Positions 1 to 7,947 of a stretch of 33,449 nt of DNA are shown here, piece by piece. This DNA is from an uncultured Bacteroidales bacterium (GTDB lineage Bacteria; Bacteroidota; Bacteroidia; Bacteroidales; UBA4417). The position numbers and the translations under genes are program-made. How positions within the stretch are numbered: position 1 is the first letter of the stretch; each line of letters begins with the position of its first letter. The DNA lies in contig CAIPFN010000123.1 in the NCBI GenBank assembly GCA_903864265.1, positions 1 to 33,449 on the forward strand. The letters are read 5' to 3'. The notes beneath the pieces were generated by a model that searched no databases, was not told the DNA's origin, and saw only the letters and a list, made by a program, of their open reading frames with translations.

Positions 1-523
1 CGGTTATACAATAATTATTTGTAAAGTTGGCGAAGATTGTCAGTCTTTTATAGATGCTTTTCTTATAATCAAGCGCTCCGCCAAAGGTTATAGCCGGGTA
101 TTGAGTACTTAAGTATTGAGTATTTTCGTCAGAAACCCAACTTTTAAAGTTAAAATGAGTAAGCCCGGTATATGCACTGATACCCAGACCGCTTAACAAC
201 TGATATCCAATTTTCAACCCTGACATGCCTGATTGATACTCAGTTCCATAATGATTATTATAATCATCAAGATCTTCCTGAAGATAAACATCCTGGAACT
301 TACCCTCAACCAGTGAATGATAGTTGGTTTGTTCAACAAGTTGAAGCTTTTGGGAACGGGTAAACTCGTAGTAGGGGGTAATAAAAAAGGCCCCTTTTTT
401 CGGAGCTATGATCCCAACCTCCGGGTTTGGGTATAAAGCCAGGCTTTCGGCGCCTGGCGACTGGGCACTGCCATTATGGTAAACCAGGCAGCAGAAAAGA
501 AAGAATAGTAGTTTTTTTATCAT
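1..523 (-). CDS. Exported outer-membrane-type protein, 3' end cut by window edge
   Basis: The reading frame is open from an ATG at 523-521 to the window edge (about 174 codons), so the C-terminus is missing. The product starts MIKKLLFFLFCCLVYHNGSAQ, a Sec signal peptide with a likely signal peptidase I cut after SAQ. The mature part has alternating aromatic/polar stretches (FFITPYYEF, GLKIGYQLLSGLGISAYTGL, AITFGGALDY) that look like beta-strands of an outer-membrane barrel. I do not recognise a family. The gene is divergent from the AraC-type regulator at 862, and a minus-strand TAAATTTG element (623-616) lies about 100 bases upstream of the start. A short direct repeat (ACTCAATAC twice) lies within the coding sequence near 100-124. 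The barrel role is inferred from strand pattern and leader only. Confidence 0.7.
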   Translation of the reverse strand, partial: MIKKLLFFLFCCLVYHNGSAQSPGAESLALYPNPEVGIIAPKKGAFFITPYYEFTRSQKLQLVEQTNYHSLVEGKFQDVYLQEDLDDYNNHYGTEYQSGMSGLKIGYQLLSGLGISAYTGLTHFNFKSWVSDENTQYLSTQYPAITFGGALDYKKSIYKRLTIFANFTNNYCIT

Positions 524-861
524 AGGTTTATTTATTGATTGTCAATGGGTTTTTCAGGGCGAATGTTTTAAGGAAAGCCTTGGTTATGTTTCTATAACTA
601 AGGGATATTTTATGGCAAATTTATCCGTAAAGTTTTATTGAGGGTGTCAAAAACGTAAATTAATTCACCAAAAACGTAAATATTATTACTCCAAAACCAT
701 GGGTTTAAAGGAATAAACGTAAATAAAACATACGATTCGTCCCTAATGCTTCTAATTTCACTTGGATATCAATCCTTTTAGAATTAGTTTTACGTTTTTC
801 TGCCTGTAGGAATATTATATTCATCAGGAAAGACCCACAAACCTATTGACCCTGCACCCAT
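524..861. promoter_or_regulatory. Divergent promoter region with phased AAACGTAAAT repeats
   Basis: This gap separates the minus-strand exported-protein gene from the plus-strand AraC-type regulator. It holds three direct copies of AAACGTAAAT at 651-660, 672-681 and 715-724, plus an inverted copy with one mismatch (TTTTACGTTT) at 788-797. Centre spacings are 21, 43 and 73 bp, all close to whole numbers of helical turns. A minus-strand -7-like element, TAAATTTG, sits at 623-616. If it starts transcription near 609, the nearest repeat is centred about 46 bp upstream, a usual activator position. The 21-bp direct-repeat geometry matches that of AraC half-sites. The adjacent regulator is the obvious candidate binder, by inference only. 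Confidence 0.5.
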
Positions 862-1992
862 ATGCTGAGGACCGCTATTTTACTTGCACCCTTTTTTGTA
901 AGTCTTTTCTGGGCTATTACCCTGGCTGGCGACAAAAAGAAATATGGCTCGCCCCGTTTGTTCCTTTCGAAGTTCATGGTTCTGGCAGGATTGATTTTTA
1001 TTTCCCATTTTCTATATTTTGCACCCTTGCCCGGACTTTATGTTTATTTTGATATACCTCTGGAATTGACAGGCTTGTTCATTTTTCCCCTGTATCACAT
1101 CTATTTCCGCTTGCTTACTGTGGATGAGAAATTTTCAGTAAAAGCCCATGGCCGGTATCTACTCCTACCCTTATTGGTAGGTATCACCTATAGCATAGGC
1201 GTCCTTATTACGCCTTTTGACGAATATAAAGAATGGTTATACCATCAAAGCGAGTTGAATGCAAGCGGGGCTATCCTGTTTTTGAATATAGCCCGAACTG
1301 CTATACAGTTTACCTTTATCCTTGTGTTGATATTGTCGTTGATTGGAAATCACAGGCTTATCCGAAAATATGGGCATAAGGCTGAGCAGTTTTATTCCGA
1401 TATACAGGATTCAAAACCACTGCACGCTAATATGTTAAATTACTCTATCCTGATTATGGGAGCTTTAGCCCTCTTTTTCTTCGTTTTGGGGCGGATTTTC
1501 CTTATGCCGAAGGATTGGCTGATCTATTCGGGATGGTCCATGTTTACTGTGGTGCTTTACACTATGGGCAATCTGGGCCTAAAGCAGAAAATGCTGAATC
1601 CATATTTTGAAAAGGCAGACCTGCCGGATGACGAGGCTTTGGCACATAAGCCCAATTTCAAAGACTGTAATAATCTGGCCGAGAAGATCACGATTGAATT
1701 CACCATAAACAAGATTCATCTTAACAATGAACTGAATATTTCGGACCTGGTAACAAAACTCGGATCTAACCGATCCTATATATCCTATATCATTAATCAC
1801 CAATTCAATCAAAATTTCAGTTCCTTTGTAAACAGCTATAGAATTGAAGAACTGAAGCTGTTGCTGGCTAAAAACCAGCAATATACGAATCAAGATCTGG
1901 CCGAAAACTGCGGCTTTGGTACCATTAACTCGATGAAGCGCTCCGTTTATTTAAAAACCGGCTTGTCGTTTCAGGATTTTAAAATGCTATAA
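862..1992 (+). CDS. Membrane-embedded AraC-family transcriptional regulator
   Basis: The 376-residue protein has about seven predicted membrane helices (near residues 3-22, 36-56, 66-84, 98-117, 136-161, 192-214, 219-240). A C-terminal AraC/XylS-type DNA-binding domain follows at about 277-374. The first helix-turn-helix covers LNISDLVTKLGSNRSYISYI (291-310) and the second lies around QDLAENCGFGTINSMKRS (344-361). The domain order, membrane sensor then HTH_18, is common in Bacteroidota. The start is the ATG at 862. An overlapping frame starting at 846 encodes no recognisable protein. The gene converges on the end of the PUL at 2209, so a role in controlling the PUL is possible but unsupported. 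The phased repeats upstream suggest autoregulation or control of the divergent gene. The sensed signal is unknown. Confidence 0.88.
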   Translation: MLRTAILLAPFFVSLFWAITLAGDKKKYGSPRLFLSKFMVLAGLIFISHFLYFAPLPGLYVYFDIPLELTGLFIFPLYHIYFRLLTVDEKFSVKAHGRYLLLPLLVGITYSIGVLITPFDEYKEWLYHQSELNASGAILFLNIARTAIQFTFILVLILSLIGNHRLIRKYGHKAEQFYSDIQDSKPLHANMLNYSILIMGALALFFFVLGRIFLMPKDWLIYSGWSMFTVVLYTMGNLGLKQKMLNPYFEKADLPDDEALAHKPNFKDCNNLAEKITIEFTINKIHLNNELNISDLVTKLGSNRSYISYIINHQFNQNFSSFVNSYRIEELKLLLAKNQQYTNQDLAENCGFGTINSMKRSVYLKTGLSFQDFKML

Positions 1993-2192
1993 CAAGGGGC
2001 ACCACGCTTGCTGAATCTTCATTATAAACAATTATATCCCAGTGATTTGAAAATCGGCGGGTACGGTTTTGTGTACTACAGATTTCCGTTTAAATAAAGT
2101 TTAGCATCTGTTTTAAGGCTTACCTGCCTGTAAAATATTTCTATAAAAGGGGGAAAAGCAAATCCCGGTTTTAAATTTTAACTCCAAAACTC

Positions 2193-2220
2193 AGAGCAAA
2201 TTGTAACATTATTTTGCTCT
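2193..2220. terminator. Weak hairpin between convergent AraC gene and PUL end
   Basis: AGAGCAAA (2193-2200) and TTTGCTCT (2213-2220) form a perfect 8-bp inverted repeat with a 12-base loop. The right arm overlaps the last three sense codons of the PUL's final gene, whose stop lies in the loop. No long T tract follows on either strand, so at best it is a weak terminator or 3'-end stabiliser. Confidence 0.3.
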
Positions 2221-4677
2221 CATTTCGATATAATCCGGATCCATCCCCGGTGTCCTCAGGCCCGCCACTTCATCGGCCATCAGTATAAAAACATTCCAGC
2301 ACAACCCACGCGTCGATGGCCACCAGCTATCGGTGGTAGTCCATTTGGTAGGGATAAATTCCTTGCTGAAGGGCCATTTGGGGTTCAGGTAGATCTCGGC
2401 CCAAACCCGGTTATCCATCAGGGCATTGGCCTTTGTCCAGCCATGTTTGAGCCCCACCACATAGGCGCAGTATTCGTCCCTGAACCAGCTGCCGCCGTTG
2501 TAGTAAAACCCATCGCTTTTGCCGTTGCTGTAGTTTTCTTCTCCAAATTTCTCGAATGGCTGATAGTCGCCGCTGAGATAGGCATATCCCGGTGCTTCTT
2601 TTATAACCCTCACGCAAATGGGCGCCGTGGTGCCATATTCAGGATGCGGCGAATTGGGAACTTTATTCAGTACGGGGATCTGATCGAGGTGATTTTGCAC
2701 CATTTCATCCGTGAGCATAGTACGGTTAAAGAGCCAGAGTGAAAAGAATTCCGGCTCCAGGTCGGTGAGGGTAATGATGTCGGGAAAATTACGATCGAAG
2801 AGCAGGTGTTTTCTTTCGGGATCGTAAAAATTCCGGTATTCTTTTTCGGCTTTCAGTATATATTCGTCCGAAATATCAAACCCAAGTTCTTTGATGGTTC
2901 GCAACGCTATGGCCAACATGCCCTGATTCACTCCAAGCCGGTCGGTTTTAGGGTTAAAATCCACTATGTCCACCTGGCTCAGCGAGAAATGGGACTGGCA
3001 TTTCCCATCGCGGTCGGCATCAAATTCATTCAATACATAATCGACGGCTTTTTTTATTTTTTCTTCGGGAAGTGTAACGCCAAAGCGGCGCTTATTCATC
3101 ATGGCCCAAATGAGCCATTCAATGGTAGCTTCGTTGTCCTTGGCTTCCACCGAACCCATAAAGGGCGTTATGATGGTACCTATGCCACCCTTATCCGTCT
3201 GGGTTTTGCCCCATTGTTCCCATATGGAAAGATTCAGGGCTTTGTTGTAAGTAGCTACACCGGCAAAAAACGAATCCCGGTTGTACATATCGGGTGCGTA
3301 GTTCATATTGGGCACGTTGAAAGGCGTAAAGTCCTTCGTATCGGTGATCCAGGTGAGCATGTTGAAGTTGGCGTAGAGTATTTTTTCGATCTGTGACCCT
3401 TTAAAGCCTTTTCCTTCGGCCAGGCGGGTCTGTGAGGAGATCATAAACTGCTGATGCGATTTCCAGGGTTCGGCAAAGATATAGGTGGTTTTCACTGTTT
3501 TTTCGCCCATCGGAAGCAGGTTATAGGGTTCAATTTGTGGCTTGTGTTCGGCAAACTGAAGGTCTTTGATCTGAAGCTGGCATTCCTTTCCCGATTGTGT
3601 GCCGATAAACATGGAGACGCTGTCATTTTCGATATAAGGCAGCAGTATACTTCCTTTAAAAAGCGTCCATTCGTTTTCCACAGCAGGGAAATTGTCAATA
3701 TATTTCACTCCGTCTTCCAGTTCTATGGCATTTTGCCCGTTTTTCACCCTGAACAGTTTCACTGCCACGCCGGTATTGCCTTTGCACCAGAATGAAATGG
3801 TGTAAATCTTCTGGTCATGCATGGGGGTAATAAAGTCGATGCCTGCCCTACCTCCGGCATGGCCGGCAATGGTGATGAGTCCGTTTGAGTTTTCAATTTC
3901 GGCATTGCCTTCTTTTTGAAATACATTGCTGGTTTTCAAGAGGGTTTCCGTACCGGCATCGAGGTTATACATTTCGCCGAAGGTTTGCCGGACATAATGT
4001 GTATTGACGGCTTGTTCTGAGCGGGTGGCAACGGAAAATAGATTGGGATCGGGTAAGCGGCGCATGCCTACAAATCCGCCCCCGCGACCGCTGAAACGGC
4101 GGCGGGTATTCCGGGTAAACTGATTTTTATAACCGGCGTCGGTTAAAAACCCTACAACAGTAGTATCGGACGTCACAAATCCGGCCGAGGGAAACATTTC
4201 ATGAATAAAGCCGCCGGGGAAATTATCGTATTCAAAGCTCACATACTTCTGCGGTTTTTCGGCCGGCCGTGCAGTTTCCTTTAATATGTAATACATGCCG
4301 GGCATGGATGGCTGAAACAGTTCTATGGTTTTTCGTATAACATTTTCATTCACAAGCTGGTAAGTAACGCTCACCGACAGGTTGGCATCAAAATCTTTGA
4401 TATACGAATTTCTTTTCAGGGTAATGCTCCTTTCGCCGCCGGCCCATTCCTGTCCGGTCCAGTGCGGGAAGCCCGTCTCGGTGCTCTGGTCAAGATTAAA
4501 CAGCTGAATGGAAAATTCTTCGGTATTGGTTAACAAAAGTTTAGTTCCGCTGTAAATATTAACATGAAAACCAGTCGTTTCGTCCCCTGCCACCCGCAGT
4601 GAAAGTGGCTGGCTGAAAACCGGGGAGATGGCAAGGAAGCCAATGAGGCAAAGCAAAAATACAGGGAATTTATTCAT
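2209..4677 (-). CDS. Secreted predicted six-hairpin glycoside hydrolase with inserted CBM-like domain
   Basis: The 822-residue product has a Sec signal peptide (cut near FSQ, residue 23). The order seems to be an N-terminal beta-sandwich (about 24-250), a second jelly-roll segment resembling a carbohydrate-binding module (about 255-378), and a C-terminal helical region (about 430-805) with the look of an (alpha/alpha)6 toroid. Motifs reminiscent of GH37/GH63/GH133-like enzymes include MYNRDSFF (464-470) and NGGSWFRDEY (727-736); D468 and D734 are possible catalytic acids. I cannot assign a GH family. It is the last gene of the PUL, 78 bp after the T9SS-secreted gene. It has no T9SS tail and no lipobox, so a periplasmic location is likely. 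Function as a glycosidase is inferred from fold-like features and context. Confidence 0.65.
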   Translation of the reverse strand: MNKFPVFLLCLIGFLAISPVFSQPLSLRVAGDETTGFHVNIYSGTKLLLTNTEEFSIQLFNLDQSTETGFPHWTGQEWAGGERSITLKRNSYIKDFDANLSVSVTYQLVNENVIRKTIELFQPSMPGMYYILKETARPAEKPQKYVSFEYDNFPGGFIHEMFPSAGFVTSDTTVVGFLTDAGYKNQFTRNTRRRFSGRGGGFVGMRRLPDPNLFSVATRSEQAVNTHYVRQTFGEMYNLDAGTETLLKTSNVFQKEGNAEIENSNGLITIAGHAGGRAGIDFITPMHDQKIYTISFWCKGNTGVAVKLFRVKNGQNAIELEDGVKYIDNFPAVENEWTLFKGSILLPYIENDSVSMFIGTQSGKECQLQIKDLQFAEHKPQIEPYNLLPMGEKTVKTTYIFAEPWKSHQQFMISSQTRLAEGKGFKGSQIEKILYANFNMLTWITDTKDFTPFNVPNMNYAPDMYNRDSFFAGVATYNKALNLSIWEQWGKTQTDKGGIGTIITPFMGSVEAKDNEATIEWLIWAMMNKRRFGVTLPEEKIKKAVDYVLNEFDADRDGKCQSHFSLSQVDIVDFNPKTDRLGVNQGMLAIALRTIKELGFDISDEYILKAEKEYRNFYDPERKHLLFDRNFPDIITLTDLEPEFFSLWLFNRTMLTDEMVQNHLDQIPVLNKVPNSPHPEYGTTAPICVRVIKEAPGYAYLSGDYQPFEKFGEENYSNGKSDGFYYNGGSWFRDEYCAYVVGLKHGWTKANALMDNRVWAEIYLNPKWPFSKEFIPTKWTTTDSWWPSTRGLCWNVFILMADEVAGLRTPGMDPDYIEMRAK

Positions 4678-4755
4678 ATATGTTATAGTGTCGGGGGGCG
4701 TAAATATTAAACTTGAGCCGGCTGTCGGCGGTAATCGAAGGAATAGAAGCCCTGG

Positions 4756-7700
4756 CTAAAGTATCATTATTTTCCGGCTTATTATGTGGCCGTCGTTCAA
4801 AACAATTCTAAGCAGGTGCAATCCGGGAGAAGCGCCGCGAACCTCGAGAGCCATACCTGAATCTTGTTTTTTAAGCTCTGATACCTTCACCGGTATTCCA
4901 TCAGCAGAGAAAAGGGAAATTTGTTCAGCTTTGAAAGCCCTTTTGAATTCAATGTAAATGACATCCCTTACCGGATTGGGATAGATGCGTTCGAGCAGGT
5001 CGTCCTCCGCAATTCCTGCGGGTGTGGCCCACTCATTCTTTAAATCGGCTATCTGCCGCACAGGGATCTCTTTATCCCACAATTTAACTTCATCCACGCT
5101 TCCCAGCAGGGCATATTGAACTTCCACATTATCCATGCGGCCTATGGTCAGGGGTTTGGTTGAAGCCTGTATGGTGCCGGAAAAGGATTTAAAAGTATCG
5201 AGTGCTCCGTCGATGTAGAGTTCCATGGAGTAGCCGGTATAGAGCGCAGTAACGTGATAATAACGGTTGAGTTCGATGGCAGCAGAGCCGTCGAGGTCGG
5301 CAACGCCGGTATTTGTTTTTACCGTCCACCGCAGCCTGCCTTCGGGTGTAATGGAGAGTTTGTATCGTTGTTGCCACGATCCATGCGAGATGATAAACCT
5401 TTCGGAACCCAACTGTTCGCATTTTACCCAGCAACTCATGCTCACGGCGTTCCCAAAGTTCAGATCGGCGTTATTTTCAGTATAAATGATATTGGATCCG
5501 GAGGTAAACCTGTAAGCCAGGGAAGGCATTCCTCGCGAATCGTTTGTTTTGGTAACTCCGGCAACCGTGGCATGGAAACGGTCGGCGGCGGCATTTTTAT
5601 TATCCGAATCAAAAGGATACCAGATCAGCGGAGTTTGGGTGGAGATGCTGGTGTCCTTAACCAGTGCTCCGGTAGTTACTATAGTCGAAAGCAAGTCCTG
5701 GTTGGTAACCTGTACCGTGATGGTGGCCACAGTGGCTGTTGGGGGCGCCTGCCAGGAAACAGAATTCCCTGAGGGTGTGCCCAGTACGCCTGATGAAGCA
5801 GTCCAGGCATACTGCAGTAGTTCGCCCGGGGCCGGCACGGACAGGGCCGTAAAGGTGTTCTGTTCGCCAATGGCGGTATATTTTGAAGTGGATTGTATGC
5901 CGTTTACTACGGGTGGTGTCGCAATGTGGGCCACTATCTGCAGATGAAGCGTGTCTTCAGCGGTCTGACCATTGGAGCTTACCCGGCATTTAAGCACCGG
6001 CTGCGATGGGGTTGAGGGGGCGGTGAGCTGAACCTGCGACTGGCCTTGACCGGCAATAAGTACATCGTCGAGGAACCATTCATACTGTACCTGGCTTCCG
6101 GAAGCAACATTTCCAGGCTGACAATACGCCGTAAAAACGGCATTTGTAACCACGGGGTTATGGTCGGTGGAAAGCGCTTTGATACGCAGTATTTCGGAAT
6201 AATCATTCTGGTAATGGTAATCGAGCACATCAGCCCCGGCATAAAGCTGTCCATTGTGTGATGCAGGAACCAGCCCGGATGTAAAAAGCCTAATCATCCT
6301 GGCTTCACCGGCAGGAATGGTTAATTGCATTGAACCTGTAGCTGCCGGTAAAAGGGTTGTTTCGGTGAGGGCTTCGTAAACTCCAAATGTGCCGGCCGGA
6401 AGAACGACGGTAACCTGCTTGCTTACTGATGTTGGGTTAAAATACAGGTATGAAGGCAATGCATTATCGCCATAGAAGTCGGTTTTGTTGAGGTCGATCT
6501 GAAGGATTTCGGGAATATTGGTAGTTTGAGTCACGGCCGCAAGGTATCCTACGCTGGATCCGCTGTAGAGCGACAGGTTGGTGGCGGCCCATCCGCCGCC
6601 TATGGCGTCGCCGGTAGCAAAGGGGGTTTTACCCAGCCAAAGCTGTTTCATGGATTCGTGGGGAATGCAGGCTGCAGGGTCATTGGCGGAGGCCCAGGCA
6701 TAAGAATCCTGTTGATTGGGTGGCAGGGCATTCCAGTAAAAAAGCCGGCTGGCGTTGGTGATATTCAAAATCCATTTGGCTATGGCCCGGGCATAGCGCT
6801 TGTCGTATTTAGGGAGAGGGGCCAGGGCTGCCGATTGCTGGAAGCCATTCATGATAAAAGCATAATCGTTTCCGCCGTCGTTGGCTTCGCCTATCAAACC
6901 AGAAACATCATTTCCGCCCCAGCTTCCGACAATGGAACCCCATCCCCTGAGGTTGCCCTTATCGAAGCACCAGTTGAGCATTTTCTGGATGGGATAATTT
7001 GTACGTTCAACCGCGTTCATATGTGCCGCTGTCAGAGTTCCGTAGGACAGCTGCAGTTCGTAGGATGGGTTGGAGGCGAAACCACCCAGGAAATCCATGG
7101 CCAGTTGAGCGCCTTCGAAATATTTTCGCCGGCCGGTTTCGTGGTATGCATTATAAAGCAGCCAGCTTATGCTCCCGGCCGATTCAGGCTCAGGAACGCT
7201 AACGGAAAGGGGCAGGCCGGTCGACAGGTTAAAGGCGCGGTAGTTCATATCAGGCAGCGCCCAGGGTGTTGTATGTCCACCCAGTTGGTTTACACAATAC
7301 AGCCAGCGGTCGGCAACCGTGGTGAACTGGGTGGAAAATTCAGGGGTGGCCTGGGGATATAAGGACTTTAACTGGTAGAAATACACGTTAGGCATTACAT
7401 CGTACCACCAGTCGTTTCCCGAGGTGGTTGAATAACCGTTCAGATACACATTCTGCCCGTTTTTCAGATTAAAAAAGTCTTTGGTTGAGGCAACCCAGTT
7501 TATCCCGTTCTGGTTGCTCTTATCAATGCCGGTAAGCGAAGCACCAATGATGGCGGGCATAATATTGATGCCTTCGGCCTGGTTGGCGTGGTCGGAAGCG
7601 CCCACATAGCTGTCGAGGAAAAGCGGAGTATTATCGGCATAATTGAATTGTCCCTGCGTACCCAGGCGCGACAAAGGCAGGTATTGCCCTGTTTTGCTCC

Positions 7701-7872
7701 TGTCGGAAACAAAGCTGTCGTAATCATGGGCCACCGTTTTCCAGTCCCTGATCTGCAGGGGTGCCGGTAAATCGGGCATCAGGCTGATGCGCGAAATGGG
7801 TAACTGCCCGCTTTGAGCAAATATGGAAAGGGAAAAGAAAATCAGGGCGGGAAGGAGAAGATAGCGTTTCAT
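4756..7872 (-). CDS. T9SS-secreted multidomain putative glycosidase with Ig-like and LamG domains
   Basis: The product is 1038 residues. A signal peptide (cut after FAQ, residue 20) is followed by a ~520-residue core (22-540) clearly homologous to the lipoprotein at 15848-17569. Shared blocks include GIDKSNQNG (115-123), DWWYDVMPNV (154-163), ITNASRLFY (371-379) and KTDFYGDN (463-470). Two Ig/PKD-like beta domains follow (about 545-650 and 651-740), then a LamG/concanavalin-like domain (745-935). The C-terminal type A T9SS sorting domain contains YPNPVRD (964-970). The helical pattern and conserved W/D/N residues suggest an (alpha/alpha)-barrel hydrolase or lyase, but I recognise no named family. 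T9SS export implies release outside the cell or attachment to its surface, and the added modules suggest binding to insoluble or complex glycan. It lies between the GH13 and six-hairpin genes of the PUL. Confidence 0.75.
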   Translation of the reverse strand: MKRYLLLPALIFFSLSIFAQSGQLPISRISLMPDLPAPLQIRDWKTVAHDYDSFVSDRSKTGQYLPLSRLGTQGQFNYADNTPLFLDSYVGASDHANQAEGINIMPAIIGASLTGIDKSNQNGINWVASTKDFFNLKNGQNVYLNGYSTTSGNDWWYDVMPNVYFYQLKSLYPQATPEFSTQFTTVADRWLYCVNQLGGHTTPWALPDMNYRAFNLSTGLPLSVSVPEPESAGSISWLLYNAYHETGRRKYFEGAQLAMDFLGGFASNPSYELQLSYGTLTAAHMNAVERTNYPIQKMLNWCFDKGNLRGWGSIVGSWGGNDVSGLIGEANDGGNDYAFIMNGFQQSAALAPLPKYDKRYARAIAKWILNITNASRLFYWNALPPNQQDSYAWASANDPAACIPHESMKQLWLGKTPFATGDAIGGGWAATNLSLYSGSSVGYLAAVTQTTNIPEILQIDLNKTDFYGDNALPSYLYFNPTSVSKQVTVVLPAGTFGVYEALTETTLLPAATGSMQLTIPAGEARMIRLFTSGLVPASHNGQLYAGADVLDYHYQNDYSEILRIKALSTDHNPVVTNAVFTAYCQPGNVASGSQVQYEWFLDDVLIAGQGQSQVQLTAPSTPSQPVLKCRVSSNGQTAEDTLHLQIVAHIATPPVVNGIQSTSKYTAIGEQNTFTALSVPAPGELLQYAWTASSGVLGTPSGNSVSWQAPPTATVATITVQVTNQDLLSTIVTTGALVKDTSISTQTPLIWYPFDSDNKNAAADRFHATVAGVTKTNDSRGMPSLAYRFTSGSNIIYTENNADLNFGNAVSMSCWVKCEQLGSERFIISHGSWQQRYKLSITPEGRLRWTVKTNTGVADLDGSAAIELNRYYHVTALYTGYSMELYIDGALDTFKSFSGTIQASTKPLTIGRMDNVEVQYALLGSVDEVKLWDKEIPVRQIADLKNEWATPAGIAEDDLLERIYPNPVRDVIYIEFKRAFKAEQISLFSADGIPVKVSELKKQDSGMALEVRGASPGLHLLRIVLNDGHIISRKIMIL

Positions 7873-7947
7873 GGTTAGTTGGATTGTATTGAGGTTCAGG
7901 GATTAGGGAATAGGTTTCAGGGATAAACAAATAATTTAGGTTTCCGG

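Noticed and set aside
862-1992. AraC-type gene as the PUL's own regulator
   Set aside because: It is convergent with the far end of the PUL, over 17 kb from its likely promoter, and its boxes are not found upstream of the PUL.
6526-7362. 278-codon open frame opposite the T9SS-secreted protein gene
   Set aside because: It is antisense to a conserved region with no domain features, i.e. a shadow frame.
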